Shown here: positions 55,937 through 64,000 of the stretch, piece after piece
How positions within the stretch are numbered: position 1 is the first letter of the stretch
Layout: every line of letters starts with the position of its first letter
From: Shewanella gelidimarina
GTDB lineage: Bacteria; Pseudomonadota; Gammaproteobacteria; Enterobacterales; Shewanellaceae
Assembly: GCF_023283945.1 (NCBI RefSeq)
Contig: NZ_JAKIKW010000001.1
Coordinates: 174,807 to 238,806 of the forward strand
Reading direction: 5' to 3'
DNA length: 64,000 bases
Notes under the pieces: generated by a model
The model's input: the letters and a program-made list of their open reading frames with translations, nothing else
Databases searched by the model: none
What the model was told of the DNA's origin: nothing
Program-made: the position numbers and the translations under genes

Positions 55937-56554
55937 TTAAACGCTCTCCTCAGCACCTTGAGTATCGTCAGTTTCCTGCTGCGGGCAGTATTGATATAAA
56001 CGATAGATCACTTGTCCTGCTTTTTTCTCTTTAAGTTGTGTCCAACTTGCGGGTACCTCAAGTTGTGCCAGCTCAGACTCTGTTTCAACATAAATAAACG
56101 CGTCAGGTAGCAACCATTGGTGTTGGTCTAATAGCTGAATGCAATTTTCAGTCAGTGATTTTCTAAAGGGAGGATCGATAAAGACAATATCAAAGCCTTT
56201 ATCAGGAGTTATGGCTAAATGCTTTAGGCTATCACCCTTGATAACATCCGCATTTTCACACTTTAACGTCGCTAAATTAGTGACTAGCTGTTTGGCCGCC
56301 TGCGGTTGTAGCTCAAATATTCTGGCATAAGCAGCATATCGAGATAAAGACTCTAAACTCAGCGCACCACTGCCACCAAAACAGTCCAGCACTCTGGCGC
56401 CACGTACATCGTTTGCTATCCAATTAAACAAGGTTTCACGCACTCGGTCAGTCGTGGGGCGCAATCCTTCTAGATCATGGATAGGCAGTTTGCGTGATCG
56501 CCACTGGCCAGAAATAATCCTTACTTGGCCACTTGAGAGTATTTTTTTGACCAT
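55937..56554 (-). CDS. rsmD: 16S rRNA m2G966 methyltransferase RsmD
   Basis: This 205-residue methyltransferase shows GQWRSRKL near the start, then GLRPTTDRVRETLFNWI. The SAM-binding motif is VLDCFGGSGALSLES, and DIVFIDPPF is motif IV of N2-guanine methyltransferases. It methylates G966 of 16S rRNA in the assembled 30S subunit. It is divergent from ftsY, as in many gammaproteobacteria. Confidence 0.95.
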   Translation of the reverse strand: MVKKILSSGQVRIISGQWRSRKLPIHDLEGLRPTTDRVRETLFNWIANDVRGARVLDCFGGSGALSLESLSRYAAYARIFELQPQAAKQLVTNLATLKCENADVIKGDSLKHLAITPDKGFDIVFIDPPFRKSLTENCIQLLDQHQWLLPDAFIYVETESELAQLEVPASWTQLKEKKAGQVIYRLYQYCPQQETDDTQGAEESV

Positions 56555-56778
56555 GGTGTCCTCGTGATTTTGCCTTATGGCAGAAAGTGGTAGACTATAG
56601 CGTCTGATTTAAGGTCGTTATTTTATATCAAAGCACCACCAAAAGGTAAAAAGCCGTCGTGTACATACGATTCGGTTATGTTTTTGCTGCTTTAAGCAGC
56701 GTAATTTTGCCATGATTTTGATATAACGTCCTCCCCCTAACGCATTTATGTACAGCTATTTGAGCATCGGTAAAACAC

Positions 56779-58590
56779 ATGGCAAAGAAAGGTTTTTTTT
56801 CCTGGTTCCGCAAGGATAAATCTACAGAACAACCACAGGAAGCTGAAGCAGAGTTAAACGTATCAGCTTCGGCTGAAACTGAGCAAGCTGACGCTAAACA
56901 AATTGAAGCTGATAACGTTGCTGCAGAGCTCGTTGAATCAGAAAGAGTCGCTGCAGAACAAGCAACACAAGCAGAAACTGCGCGTATTGCCGCTGAGCAG
57001 GCAGAGGCTGAAAGAGTCGCGGCTGAGCAAGCCGCAGAAGCGGAAGCTGCACGTATTGCCGCTGAGCAAGCAGAGGCTGAAAGAGTCGCTGCTGAGCAAG
57101 TCGCAGAAGCGGAAGCTGCACGTATTGCCGCTGAGCAGGCAGAAGCTGAAAGAGTCGCTGCTGAGCAAGCCGCCCAAGCGGAAGCTGCACGTATTGCCGC
57201 TGAGCAGGCAGAAGCTGAAAGAGTCGCTGCTGAGCAAGCCGCCCAAGCGGAAGCTGCACGTATTGCCGCTGAGCAGGGAGAAGCTGAAAGAGTCGCTGCT
57301 GAGCAAGCCGCCCAAGCGGAAGCTGCACGTATTGCCGCTGAGCAGGCAGAGGCTGAAAGAGTCGCTGCTGAGCAAGCCGCCCAAGCGGAAGCTGCACGTA
57401 TTGCCGCTGAACAGGCAGAGTCTGAAAGAGTCGCTGCTGAGCAAGCCGCAGAAGCGGAAGCTGCACGTATTGCCGCTGAGCAGGCGGAGGCTGAAAGAGT
57501 CGCTGCTGAGCAAGCCGCAGAAGCGGAAGCTGCACGTATTGCCGCTGAGCAGGCAGAGGCTGAAAGAGTCGCTGCAGAGCAAGCCGCCCAAGCGGAAGCT
57601 GACAATATTGCAACAGAGCAACAACCAGAGCCGCAAGCTAAGCCGGTAAAAGAGGGATTATTTGCCCGACTTAAACGTGGTTTAAAGCGCACGAGTGCAA
57701 GTATTGGTAGTGGCTTTGTTGGTTTATTTAGTGGCAAGAAGATTGATGACGATCTTTTTGAAGAGTTAGAAGAGCAGCTACTGATCGCTGATGTCGGTGT
57801 TGAAACCACCACCCGCTTGATTAAAAGTTTAACCGAGCAGGCCAGTCGCAAACAGCTAAAAGACGGTGAAGCACTGTATGAGCTGATGCGTGATGAGATG
57901 CAAAAAATATTAGATCCGGTATCAATCCCACTTGTTCCAGAAAGTGCAGACGGCCCGTTTGTTATTTTAATGGTCGGGGTCAACGGTGTGGGTAAAACCA
58001 CAACCATCGGCAAGCTGGCTAAGCAATATCAAGCTGAAGGTAAAACGGTCATGCTAGCGGCGGGTGATACTTTCCGCGCGGCAGCTGTTGAACAGCTGCA
58101 AGTGTGGGGACAGCGTAATGATATTCCGGTAATAGCACAGCATACGGGTGCCGATAGTGCATCAGTGTTGTTTGATGCTCTGCAAGCCGCAAAGGCACGT
58201 AAGGTTGATGTGCTGATTGCCGATACCGCAGGTCGCTTACAAAACAAAGCACACTTGATGGACGAATTAAAGAAAGTCGTGCGCGTGATGAAAAAGCAGG
58301 ACTCAGCAGCGCCGCATGAAGTGATGCTCACCTTAGATGCAAGCACAGGCCAGAATGCGATTAACCAAGCAAAAATTTTCCAAGAGGCTGTGGGAGTAAC
58401 AGGGATCACCATTAGTAAGTTAGATGGCACCGCAAAAGGCGGGGTGATTTTTGCGATTGCTGACAAGTTTGGTATTCCTATTCGCCATATTGGTGTGGGT
58501 GAGCAGATTGACGATCTTCGTACTTTTGATGCAAAAGACTTTATTGAAGCACTGTTTAGTCAATCAAAAGACGACATAGACACAAAATAG
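56779..58590 (+). CDS. ftsY: Signal recognition particle receptor FtsY with a long repeat-rich A domain
   Basis: This 603-residue protein is longer than most FtsY (about 500 in E. coli). The membrane-binding start MAKKGFFSWFRKDK is followed by an acidic domain built from ten 23-residue repeats (about residues 53-282). The NG GTPase domain follows with G1 GVNGVGKTTT, DTFRAAAVEQL, DTAGR and SKLDGTAKGG. FtsY docks ribosome-SRP complexes at the membrane. It heads the ftsY-ftsE-ftsX-rpoH block, the same order as in E. coli. Confidence 0.97.
   Translation: MAKKGFFSWFRKDKSTEQPQEAEAELNVSASAETEQADAKQIEADNVAAELVESERVAAEQATQAETARIAAEQAEAERVAAEQAAEAEAARIAAEQAEAERVAAEQVAEAEAARIAAEQAEAERVAAEQAAQAEAARIAAEQAEAERVAAEQAAQAEAARIAAEQGEAERVAAEQAAQAEAARIAAEQAEAERVAAEQAAQAEAARIAAEQAESERVAAEQAAEAEAARIAAEQAEAERVAAEQAAEAEAARIAAEQAEAERVAAEQAAQAEADNIATEQQPEPQAKPVKEGLFARLKRGLKRTSASIGSGFVGLFSGKKIDDDLFEELEEQLLIADVGVETTTRLIKSLTEQASRKQLKDGEALYELMRDEMQKILDPVSIPLVPESADGPFVILMVGVNGVGKTTTIGKLAKQYQAEGKTVMLAAGDTFRAAAVEQLQVWGQRNDIPVIAQHTGADSASVLFDALQAAKARKVDVLIADTAGRLQNKAHLMDELKKVVRVMKKQDSAAPHEVMLTLDASTGQNAINQAKIFQEAVGVTGITISKLDGTAKGGVIFAIADKFGIPIRHIGVGEQIDDLRTFDAKDFIEALFSQSKDDIDTK
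56935..57624 (+). repeat. Ten 69-bp in-frame repeats inside ftsY
   Basis: Each unit encodes a variant of AERVAAEQAAQAEAARIAAE plus QAE (23 residues). Units 4-7 are nearly identical at DNA level, with single changes such as GGAGAA for GCAGAA in unit 5. The first and last units are more diverged, as expected for an array that expands and contracts in the middle. The sequence predicts a long acidic alpha helix. Confidence 0.95.
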
Positions 58591-58641
58591 CGTTAGTTTA
58601 TAAACCTTAATAGCGATATCGACGACGAAGAAATCTAATTA

Positions 58642-59334
58642 ATGATTCGATTTGAGCAAGTAAGTAAAGTTTATACCGGCGGGCAAAAAGCGCTATCGGA
58701 TGTGAGCTTTCATTTAAAGCGTGGCGAAATGGCGTTTCTTACTGGTCACTCTGGTGCGGGTAAGAGTACCTTGCTCAAGTTGATCACGGTAATTGAACGC
58801 GCTAATGGCGGCAAGGTGTCAATTAACGGCCATGACATTGCTAAGCTCCGCCGTGCTCAAGTGCCCTATTTGCGTCGAGATATCGGGATGATTTTTCAAA
58901 ATCATCACCTATTAATGGAAAAGAGCGTATTTGATAATGTCGCACTACCGCTAATTATTGAAGGTTTTTCCCATGGAGAGATCCGTAAGCGAGTGGCAGG
59001 TGCACTTGATATGGTTGGCCTCTACGGTAAAGAACGACATCATCCCATCATGCTTTCAGGCGGTGAACAGCAACGTGTCGGCATTGCCCGAGCGATTGTG
59101 AATAAGCCGCCGCTATTACTTGCCGATGAGCCCACGGGTAACTTAGACCCTAAATTATCGATGGATATATTGCGCTTATTCGAAACTTTTAATGATTCTG
59201 GGACCACGGTATTGATCGCAACGCATGACTTAGGTCTTATCGCACGCATGAAATACCGCACACTCACGCTTAAGCAAGGTCGTGTGCTTGGCGCTCAAGA
59301 ATTAGATCAATCTGACTCTTTAGGTGCCTACTGA
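58642..59334 (+). CDS. ftsE: Cell-division ATPase FtsE
   Basis: This 230-residue ABC ATPase has Walker A GHSGAGKST, Q-loop FQNHHLL, signature LSGGEQQRVGIARA, Walker B LLLADEPTGNLD and switch ATHD. With FtsX it links the divisome to the periplasmic amidase activator EnvC. It lies 51 bp after ftsY and 5 bp before ftsX. Confidence 0.97.
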   Translation: MIRFEQVSKVYTGGQKALSDVSFHLKRGEMAFLTGHSGAGKSTLLKLITVIERANGGKVSINGHDIAKLRRAQVPYLRRDIGMIFQNHHLLMEKSVFDNVALPLIIEGFSHGEIRKRVAGALDMVGLYGKERHHPIMLSGGEQQRVGIARAIVNKPPLLLADEPTGNLDPKLSMDILRLFETFNDSGTTVLIATHDLGLIARMKYRTLTLKQGRVLGAQELDQSDSLGAY

Positions 59335-59339
59335 GAATT

Positions 59340-60308
59340 ATGATGAATAAGCAACCTCAGTTAACTCGCAGCAAACTACCCATATCCGGCCAAATAGTGA
59401 TGTTTTTTATTCGTCATATCCAACACGCTATGGCGAGTTTGGGTGAGTTATGGCGCAATCCCATTTCATCATTAATGACTATGGCGGTACTTGGTGTCAG
59501 TCTCAGTTTGCCAGCTGCGCTGCAGGTGCTGGTTAAAAACGCCGAAACTATCACTCAATCTTGGAACAGTGCTGCTGAAATATCGCTATTTGTTGATGAA
59601 GGGCGCAGTGAAAAAAGTATTCAAAGTTTGATCGCTCGACTCAAAGTCTACCCCGAGGTGGCAGAGGTCAATTATATTAATCGCGATCAGGCCCTAGAAG
59701 AGTTTCAACGGCTTTCAGGCTTTGGTGAAGCATTATCCTATTTAGATGTTAATCCACTGCCAGCTGTCGTAATGGTGACGCCCAGTCTTAAATATTCAAG
59801 TGCTACGGGCGCGCGCGAGTTGCTGAGAAAACTGGAGCAAGAAGCTGAAGTCAGTTTTGGCCGACTTGATATTGAATGGCTAGAACGTTTACAAGCCGTG
59901 GTGCGTTTACTTGAACGCACTGTACTGGCGATTGCTGCATTATTAGTGTTAGCCGTTGTGCTGGTGATTGGCAATACTATTCGCCTCGCTATTATGAATC
60001 GCCGTACCGAAATTGAGGTGATGAAGCTTGTTGGTGCCACGGAAGCCTTTATACGAAGGCCATTCCTTTATACCGGTATTTGGTTTGGTATCATTGGTGG
60101 CATATTGGCATGGGTGATTATTAATTTACTAGTGTGGTATTTAGACTCCGCACTGGCTGAGTTACTCGGTTTATATGGTAGCCAGCTGCATATGGAATCA
60201 CTAACATTAACCGAGCTCGGGCAACTGGTTCTATTAGCTTCATTTTTAGGTTGGCTTGGTTCATACCTCTCCGTACGCCAACATTTACGGGCTATCGAAC
60301 CTTCATAA
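59340..60308 (+). CDS. ftsX: Cell-division membrane protein FtsX
   Basis: This 322-residue protein has four membrane helices. A periplasmic loop holds ISLFVDEGRSEKSIQSLIARL. A MacB/FtsX-like core follows (LAIAALLVLAVVLVIGNTIRLAI, RRTEIEVMKLVGATEAFIRRPFLYTG). It pairs with FtsE. The gene opens with ATG-ATG, so the start could be 59340 or 59343. Confidence 0.96.
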   Translation: MMNKQPQLTRSKLPISGQIVMFFIRHIQHAMASLGELWRNPISSLMTMAVLGVSLSLPAALQVLVKNAETITQSWNSAAEISLFVDEGRSEKSIQSLIARLKVYPEVAEVNYINRDQALEEFQRLSGFGEALSYLDVNPLPAVVMVTPSLKYSSATGARELLRKLEQEAEVSFGRLDIEWLERLQAVVRLLERTVLAIAALLVLAVVLVIGNTIRLAIMNRRTEIEVMKLVGATEAFIRRPFLYTGIWFGIIGGILAWVIINLLVWYLDSALAELLGLYGSQLHMESLTLTELGQLVLLASFLGWLGSYLSVRQHLRAIEPS

Positions 60309-60408
60309 TCATAGTTCGTGCGTAAAGGCAAAGATGAACTATCCTTCATTTGCGTTGTCTCTATGTAGGTGTGAAAATTAAACCGTACATATTAGATAAC
60401 GCCGATGG

Positions 60409-60437
60409 TTGACATATTTTGTCAATTAGTCGATAGT
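60409..60437 (+). promoter_or_regulatory. Candidate rpoH promoter with palindromic -35 region
   Basis: TTGACA (60409-60414) and GATAGT (60432-60437) are spaced by 17 bp, about 80 bp before rpoH. The -35 element forms a perfect inverted repeat, TTGACA-TATTT-TGTCAA, which could be an operator. Confidence 0.4.
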
Positions 60438-60515
60438 TCACGGTCCATCTCAATAGAGGTGTGATTTTCAGGTTTAGTTAGACCGTAGTATTAGTAATAA
60501 GTAGCAGGAGCGTGA

Positions 60516-61373
60516 ATGACAGATCAAACGCAAACAATGGCACTAATGGTTCCTCAAAGTAGTGGAAGCCTCGAGTCTTATATTCACTCTGCCCATAGAA
60601 TTTCTATGTTGGATGCAGAGACAGAACATGAGCTGGCGAAGCGTCTTCAGGAAACCGGTGACCTACAAGCTGCGAAACAACTGATTATGTCGCACTTGCG
60701 CTTCGTGGTACATGTTGCAAAAGGCTATTCTGGATACGGTTTACCGCAAGCCGATTTAATTCAAGAAGGCAATATTGGCCTGATGAAAGCCGTTAAGCGT
60801 TTTGACCCAGATGTGGGTGTTCGCTTGGTGTCATTTGCTGTTCATTGGATCAAAGCAGAAATTCACGAATATGTGCTTAAAAACTGGCGCATAGTTAAGG
60901 TCGCAACCACAAAAGCACAACGTAAGTTGTTCTTTAACCTTCGTAAAACTAAAAAGCGTCTTGGCTGGTTTACGGATAATGAAGTGGGTATGGTTGCTGA
61001 AAACCTAGGTGTTTCAAAGTCCGACGTGACCGAAATGGAATCACGCATGGCAGCCCAAGATCCCGCTTTTGATTTGGCCAGCGATAACGATGATGAGAAA
61101 GATTATGCACCTATGCATTATCTTGAAGACCATTCATCTGATTTGGCTAACCAAGTTGAAAATGACAACTGGGAAAAAAATAATCAAACCCGCCTGCTTT
61201 CAGCTATCAAAACACTTGATGAGCGTAGTCAGCACATTCTTCAGGCTCGTTGGTTAAATGAAGACAAAACAACGCTACAAGAATTAGCGTCAACTTATCA
61301 AGTATCGGCAGAGCGTATCCGGCAACTTGAAAAGAATGCGATGAACAAACTAAAAGGGCGAATGGAAGCTTAA
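60516..61373 (+). CDS. rpoH: Heat-shock sigma factor RpoH (sigma-32)
   Basis: This 285-residue sigma factor has region 2 ([58 protein letters not shown]). The RpoH box [20 protein letters not shown] is visible just after; it is the stretch bound by chaperones and core enzyme. Region 4 is [26 protein letters not shown]. It directs transcription of chaperone and protease genes. GCAGGAGCGTG precedes the ATG. It ends the ftsYEX-rpoH block. Confidence 0.97.
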   Translation: MTDQTQTMALMVPQSSGSLESYIHSAHRISMLDAETEHELAKRLQETGDLQAAKQLIMSHLRFVVHVAKGYSGYGLPQADLIQEGNIGLMKAVKRFDPDVGVRLVSFAVHWIKAEIHEYVLKNWRIVKVATTKAQRKLFFNLRKTKKRLGWFTDNEVGMVAENLGVSKSDVTEMESRMAAQDPAFDLASDNDDEKDYAPMHYLEDHSSDLANQVENDNWEKNNQTRLLSAIKTLDERSQHILQARWLNEDKTTLQELASTYQVSAERIRQLEKNAMNKLKGRMEA

Positions 61374-61394
61374 GGCTTTTTATTTGCACTGACT

Positions 61395-61419
61395 AAAACC
61401 TGCTTCGGCAGGTTTTTTT
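61395..61419 (+). terminator. Rho-independent terminator after rpoH
   Basis: AAAACCTGC pairs with GCAGGTTTT across a stable TTCG tetraloop, followed by a T tract. Confidence 0.92.
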
Positions 61420-61420
61420 A

Positions 61421-61580
61421 TGTCTGGAACATTGGTTCCAGACATTGTTTTGAAATCAAGCTGGGCTTGATAAAGGTCGTGGTGCTTCGCCCACACCAGA
61501 GCCAAGGGGCAAAGCGCTTGCGCCCCTTGGCAATCCCTCAGCGCCCCGGCGAAATTTAAAAAGCAAAATTTCCAACGGGG
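61421..61580. repeat. Hairpin array downstream of rpoH
   Basis: At least four hairpins follow one another: arm TGTCTGGAAC with an ATTG loop (61421-61444); ATCAAGC-TGG-GCTTGAT (61455-61471); arm GCCAAGGGGC (61501-61531); and CCCCG...GAAATTT paired with AAATTTC...CGGGG (61544-61580). Between them, GGTCGTGGTGCTTCGCCCA (61475-61493) recurs, inverted, in copy A near 26568-26586, where GTGGTGCTTCGCCCA is exact. No coding region is supported. Confidence 0.6.
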
Positions 61581-61649
61581 GAGATTAGATTCTGTGAGTA
61601 ATGGTTATTCAATTTAACACTAGCGTTTAGTTAAAGGCGTATGTCTTTA

Positions 61650-61805
61650 AATTGATAACTCAAATGCTGAATGATTGTGCTTTTCGAAACCAGTGTAGAT
61701 GCAGCTGAGGCCGTCGAAAACAGGGATGTTTTCGTTGAGCTTACAGGGATGTACTAGCAGCGAGCCTCAGTGGCGTCTGCACATACGCGTGCCGCAGGCA
61801 ATTAG
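61650..61805. repeat. Scaffold repeat, copy B
   Basis: This is a plus-strand version of the segment found inverted at about 26107-26280. Shared landmarks are ACTCAAATGCTGA, GTGTAGATGC, CTGAGGCC, hairpin CGAAAACA-GGGA-TGTTTTCG (61715-61734), hairpin TACA-GGGA-TGTA (61742-61753), GCAGCGAGCCTCAG and GCACATACG. It carries only the basic hairpins. Confidence 0.7.
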
Positions 61806-61889
61806 TTGCACTCGATGCTGAAAGAGATCAATGAGGTTATTAGGGATACTGTTAGAACAGTTAAGCTGCTGTGTTTGAGGGTTAAAGCC

Positions 61890-62245
61890 ACCATGGCTAA
61901 ATGATTGTGCTTTCTAACCCTGTCTAGATACGGCTGAGGCTGTCGAAAACAGGGCCCATTCTGTTTCAGACAGAATTTGGCATTTCCTCCGTCCCTGGAG
62001 ATCAGATGTTTTCGTTGAGCACATGGACTCTCTCTTTTATAAAGAGTCGCAGCGAGCCTCTGTGGCGTCTGCACATACGGTCGTTCATTCACATCCATGT
62101 GGTCACGAGATTCGGACATCCTGTCCAGCACCACCGCAGGTAATTGGAACCACTGTGGCTGGAGTTTTCTTCTCTTGTAGAAGGGTGAGACTGGATTTAT
62201 GGACGAGAAAAGGAAGCTCACGGGTATATCAAGTGAAGCTTGATA
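61890..62245. repeat. Scaffold repeat, copy C, with inserted hairpin cassettes
   Basis: The same scaffold as copies A and B is recognisable to about 62165, but it is longer. The arms CGAAAACA and TGTTTTCG (61944-61951, 62007-62014) are kept but stand 55 nt apart instead of 4. The extra DNA includes a hairpin with arm ATTCTGT (61958-61976). A second site carries GACTCT...AGAGTC (about 62025-62047). A third holds CACAT-CC-ATGTG (62090-62101) and GGACA-TCC-TGTCC (62114-62126). Hairpin TATCAAG-TGAAG-CTTGATA ends the segment (62227-62245). Confidence 0.65.
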
Positions 62246-62277
62246 AAAGTGTCAAAAGGTGATTAAAATTCAACTCA

Positions 62278-63741
62278 CTATTTTGGTAGAAGAGCTGCTG
62301 CAATAATCTGTTTCCGTACTACTTTAATTCCTGCAGTGGTAACTTCTGGCCATGGGTAGTAACACCTTGGGCGCTTAAAACGGGCTATTTTGTCGGCGAG
62401 GAACTCAGTTAAATCTGCTTCCGAAAGCGGGTTAGCTGAATTATTAGCAGGTTTAATAATGGCTGCTGGTAGTGTGCCAAACTTGGCATCAGCTTTAGGG
62501 AAGACGATGGCGTCAACAATTAAGGGGTGTAGCTTTAACGCGGCTTCAACCTCTTCTGGTTGTAAGTTTTCACCGCCGCAGACAAACATGTTGTCTAAAC
62601 GGCCGTCAATGCACAAATTACCGTTGTTATCCCAGTGACCTAAGTCTGTACTTCGAAACCAGCCTTGTGTCTCTAATCGCTTAGCTAGAGGCTTATTAAG
62701 GCCATCGACACCAAGGTAGCCAAGAAACAAACATTCGCCCTTTAACCATATCTCACCGTCCACTATTTTCAGCTCTCGATGGGGTAAAACTTGGCCGCTT
62801 GATCCGTCTGCACGGGCGATGCCAGTGGTGATCTGTGAGCCCATCTCGGTCATGCCGTAACTGGTAAAAGCGTTAATATTGAGCACGGCAAGTTGGTTGA
62901 GTAGATCGGCTGAAATCGCGCCACCACCTAACAGCATCGCTTTGACTTGATGTAAGCAGTGAGTGTCAGCGCTCAGTAACGGCTGCAGTTGCGTGCTGAC
63001 CAATGACAAATGGCTGACTTGGTCTCTGGTTAATTGCTTGGCGAGGCTGATTGATTTATCTTCAAATACCACGCAGGCACCCACGAGTGCACAACGATTG
63101 AGAATAGCCAGCCCACCGATATGAAACAGCGGCAGCGAGAGTAACCAGCTATCTGTCTCCATAATATCGATCAACGTTTTAGCGCCTTTGGCACTGGCGA
63201 TATGGTTCTGCAGGCTATGCACTGCGGCTTTGGGTAAGCCAGTACTCCCTGAGGTGAGAATGGCATCTACCGCTTGCTTAGGATCGATCTTGAGCGGTTG
63301 CTGAGAACTTGTTTTGTCAAACTCAAATTCTAGCAAGCGAGTGTTATCTGGGCCCAGTGTCAACAGTTCAGCTTTTAGATCTGGTAATAGGGCGTGGATG
63401 TTATTGGATAGCCAACAATAGCGATATTGATGGGTTTGGATTAACTCAATTAGTTGTATTTGCGCAAAGCGTGGTGACACAGGGCAAAACAGAAGGCCAT
63501 TGTCGACGCATGCCCAATAAAGCTTGAGTAGCTCAGGGCTATTATTGGCAATACAAGCGACTCTATCGCCTTGCTGCAACCCTGCTTGCTTAAGCTGCTC
63601 ACCAATCGCAATGACGTGCTGGCTTAGTTGCTGATAACTGATAGCCTTGCCACTCACTTTATAGGCAATTGAATCCGGTCGCTGTAGAGCAACCAGATGA
63701 ATAGGTGATTGAATGCGGGCGTTAGCAGCACGGTTCGGCAT
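62278..63741 (-). CDS. menE: o-Succinylbenzoate-CoA ligase MenE
   Basis: This 487-residue adenylate-forming enzyme has P-loop AILTSGSTGLPKAAVH, the A5 motif TSYGMTEMG, RSTDLGHWD, and the GRLDNMFVCGGENLQPEEVE core with a C-terminal lysine in GIKVVRKQI. It activates o-succinylbenzoate with ATP and CoA in menaquinone synthesis. The name is supported by the menC fragment directly upstream in the same operon (6-bp gap). Menaquinone is the donor for CymA. Confidence 0.92.
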   Translation of the reverse strand: MPNRAANARIQSPIHLVALQRPDSIAYKVSGKAISYQQLSQHVIAIGEQLKQAGLQQGDRVACIANNSPELLKLYWACVDNGLLFCPVSPRFAQIQLIELIQTHQYRYCWLSNNIHALLPDLKAELLTLGPDNTRLLEFEFDKTSSQQPLKIDPKQAVDAILTSGSTGLPKAAVHSLQNHIASAKGAKTLIDIMETDSWLLSLPLFHIGGLAILNRCALVGACVVFEDKSISLAKQLTRDQVSHLSLVSTQLQPLLSADTHCLHQVKAMLLGGGAISADLLNQLAVLNINAFTSYGMTEMGSQITTGIARADGSSGQVLPHRELKIVDGEIWLKGECLFLGYLGVDGLNKPLAKRLETQGWFRSTDLGHWDNNGNLCIDGRLDNMFVCGGENLQPEEVEAALKLHPLIVDAIVFPKADAKFGTLPAAIIKPANNSANPLSEADLTEFLADKIARFKRPRCYYPWPEVTTAGIKVVRKQIIAAALLPK

Positions 63742-63747
63742 AAGGGT

Positions 63748-64000
63748 CTAGCCCAACGCGAGTAGCAGTTGCAGATCGCCTAACTGCAGGCATTTTGCTT
63801 TACCTGTGCTTTGCAGCAGGTCTTGGCTAAATGCGCTTAAGGTGTCGATCCCAGGGATCTCATCTGGGGTCATAATGCTGGCCAAACGGCTGAGGGCAGC
63901 AATACCTAAACTGGCTTCCAAACTTGAGCTTAATATTGAGCGAACCCCATGTTCAGTGGCCAAATGCTGCAGCGACTGCAACTTCTCTAAGCTACCGATC
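63748..64000 (-). CDS. menC: o-Succinylbenzoate synthase MenC, C-terminal fragment
   Basis: The minus-strand frame is open to the window end, giving the last 83 residues. IGSLEKLQSLQHLATEHG followed by VRSILSSSLEASLGIAALSRLA matches the C-terminal barrel of MenC (the SSSxExSLG motif of the enolase superfamily). It dehydrates SHCHC to o-succinylbenzoate, the substrate of the next gene, menE. The N-terminal part lies outside. Confidence 0.85.
   Translation of the reverse strand, partial: IGSLEKLQSLQHLATEHGVRSILSSSLEASLGIAALSRLASIMTPDEIPGIDTLSAFSQDLLQSTGKAKCLQLGDLQLLLALG

Noticed and set aside
56676-58013. Long minus-strand open frame (445 codons) opposite ftsY
   Set aside because: It is the mirror of the 69-bp repeat array. 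The product is an Ala/Ser/Cys-rich repeat with no domain, and ftsY on the plus strand is unambiguous.
61802-62221. Minus-strand frame of 139 codons in the repeat region
   Set aside because: It is read entirely from hairpin repeat DNA, has no recognisable motif, and copies A and B do not keep the frame.

Overview
The window reads as chromosomal DNA of a marine gammaproteobacterium, most likely a Shewanella. The clearest marker is a complete cymA (54470-55030), the tetraheme quinol dehydrogenase that feeds Shewanella anaerobic respiration. The neighbourhoods envZ-ompR/greB-tex, bioH/comF(gntX)/nfuA, lexA-sulA/plsB, rsmD/ftsY-ftsE-ftsX-rpoH and menE-menC also fit. No rRNA, tRNA, CRISPR array, prophage or intact insertion sequence was seen.

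Layout. 0-6.3 kb: 3' end of a probable adenosine deaminase, a MITE-like repeat, a VOC protein, a GNAT acetyltransferase divergent from a MocR-type regulator that has lost its PLP lysine, a DUF4345-sulfatase pair and a peroxiredoxin. 6.3-19.3 kb: an outer-membrane protein, a chemoreceptor, EnvZ/OmpR, GreB, Tex, an LtaS-like phosphoglycerol transferase, BioH and ComF. 19.3-25.2 kb: a large M14 peptidase, NfuA, a MATE exporter and a polysaccharide deacetylase. 25.3-26.7 kb: a small accessory patch of short ORFs and a hairpin-rich composite repeat. 26.7-35.8 kb: a complete aa3-type cytochrome c oxidase locus on the minus strand (coxB with two fused cytochrome c domains, coxA, cox11, a 31-codon coupled ORF, cox3, surf1, ctaA, cyoE, sco). 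36.2-46.7 kb: lexA-sulA with two SOS boxes, plsB, a tryptophan permease, an AraC regulator, a DUF3302/HlyD pair, a diguanylate cyclase, a second MITE and a two-domain VOC protein. 46.8-54.1 kb: a small lipoprotein, then a minus-strand copper/silver efflux operon (cusA, cusB and several metal-binding small proteins). 54.4-61.4 kb: cymA, a 23-bp minisatellite, DUF1145-rsmD, divergent ftsY with a tenfold 23-residue repeat, ftsE, ftsX, rpoH. 61.4-62.3 kb: further hairpin-cassette repeats. 62.3-64 kb: menE and the 3' end of menC.

How they work together. Several blocks serve respiration. MenE/MenC make menaquinone, CymA oxidises menaquinol, and the oxidase locus supplies the aerobic terminal oxidase with its haem A, copper and assembly factors. 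The copper operon removes excess of the same metal. Housekeeping blocks cover membrane protein targeting and division (FtsY/E/X), heat shock (RpoH), osmoregulation (EnvZ/OmpR) and the SOS response.

The most unusual element is a family of modular hairpin repeats at about 26.1-26.6 and 61.4-62.25 kb. Copies share one scaffold but carry different short hairpin cassettes, and one cassette sits inside the loop of a conserved scaffold hairpin.
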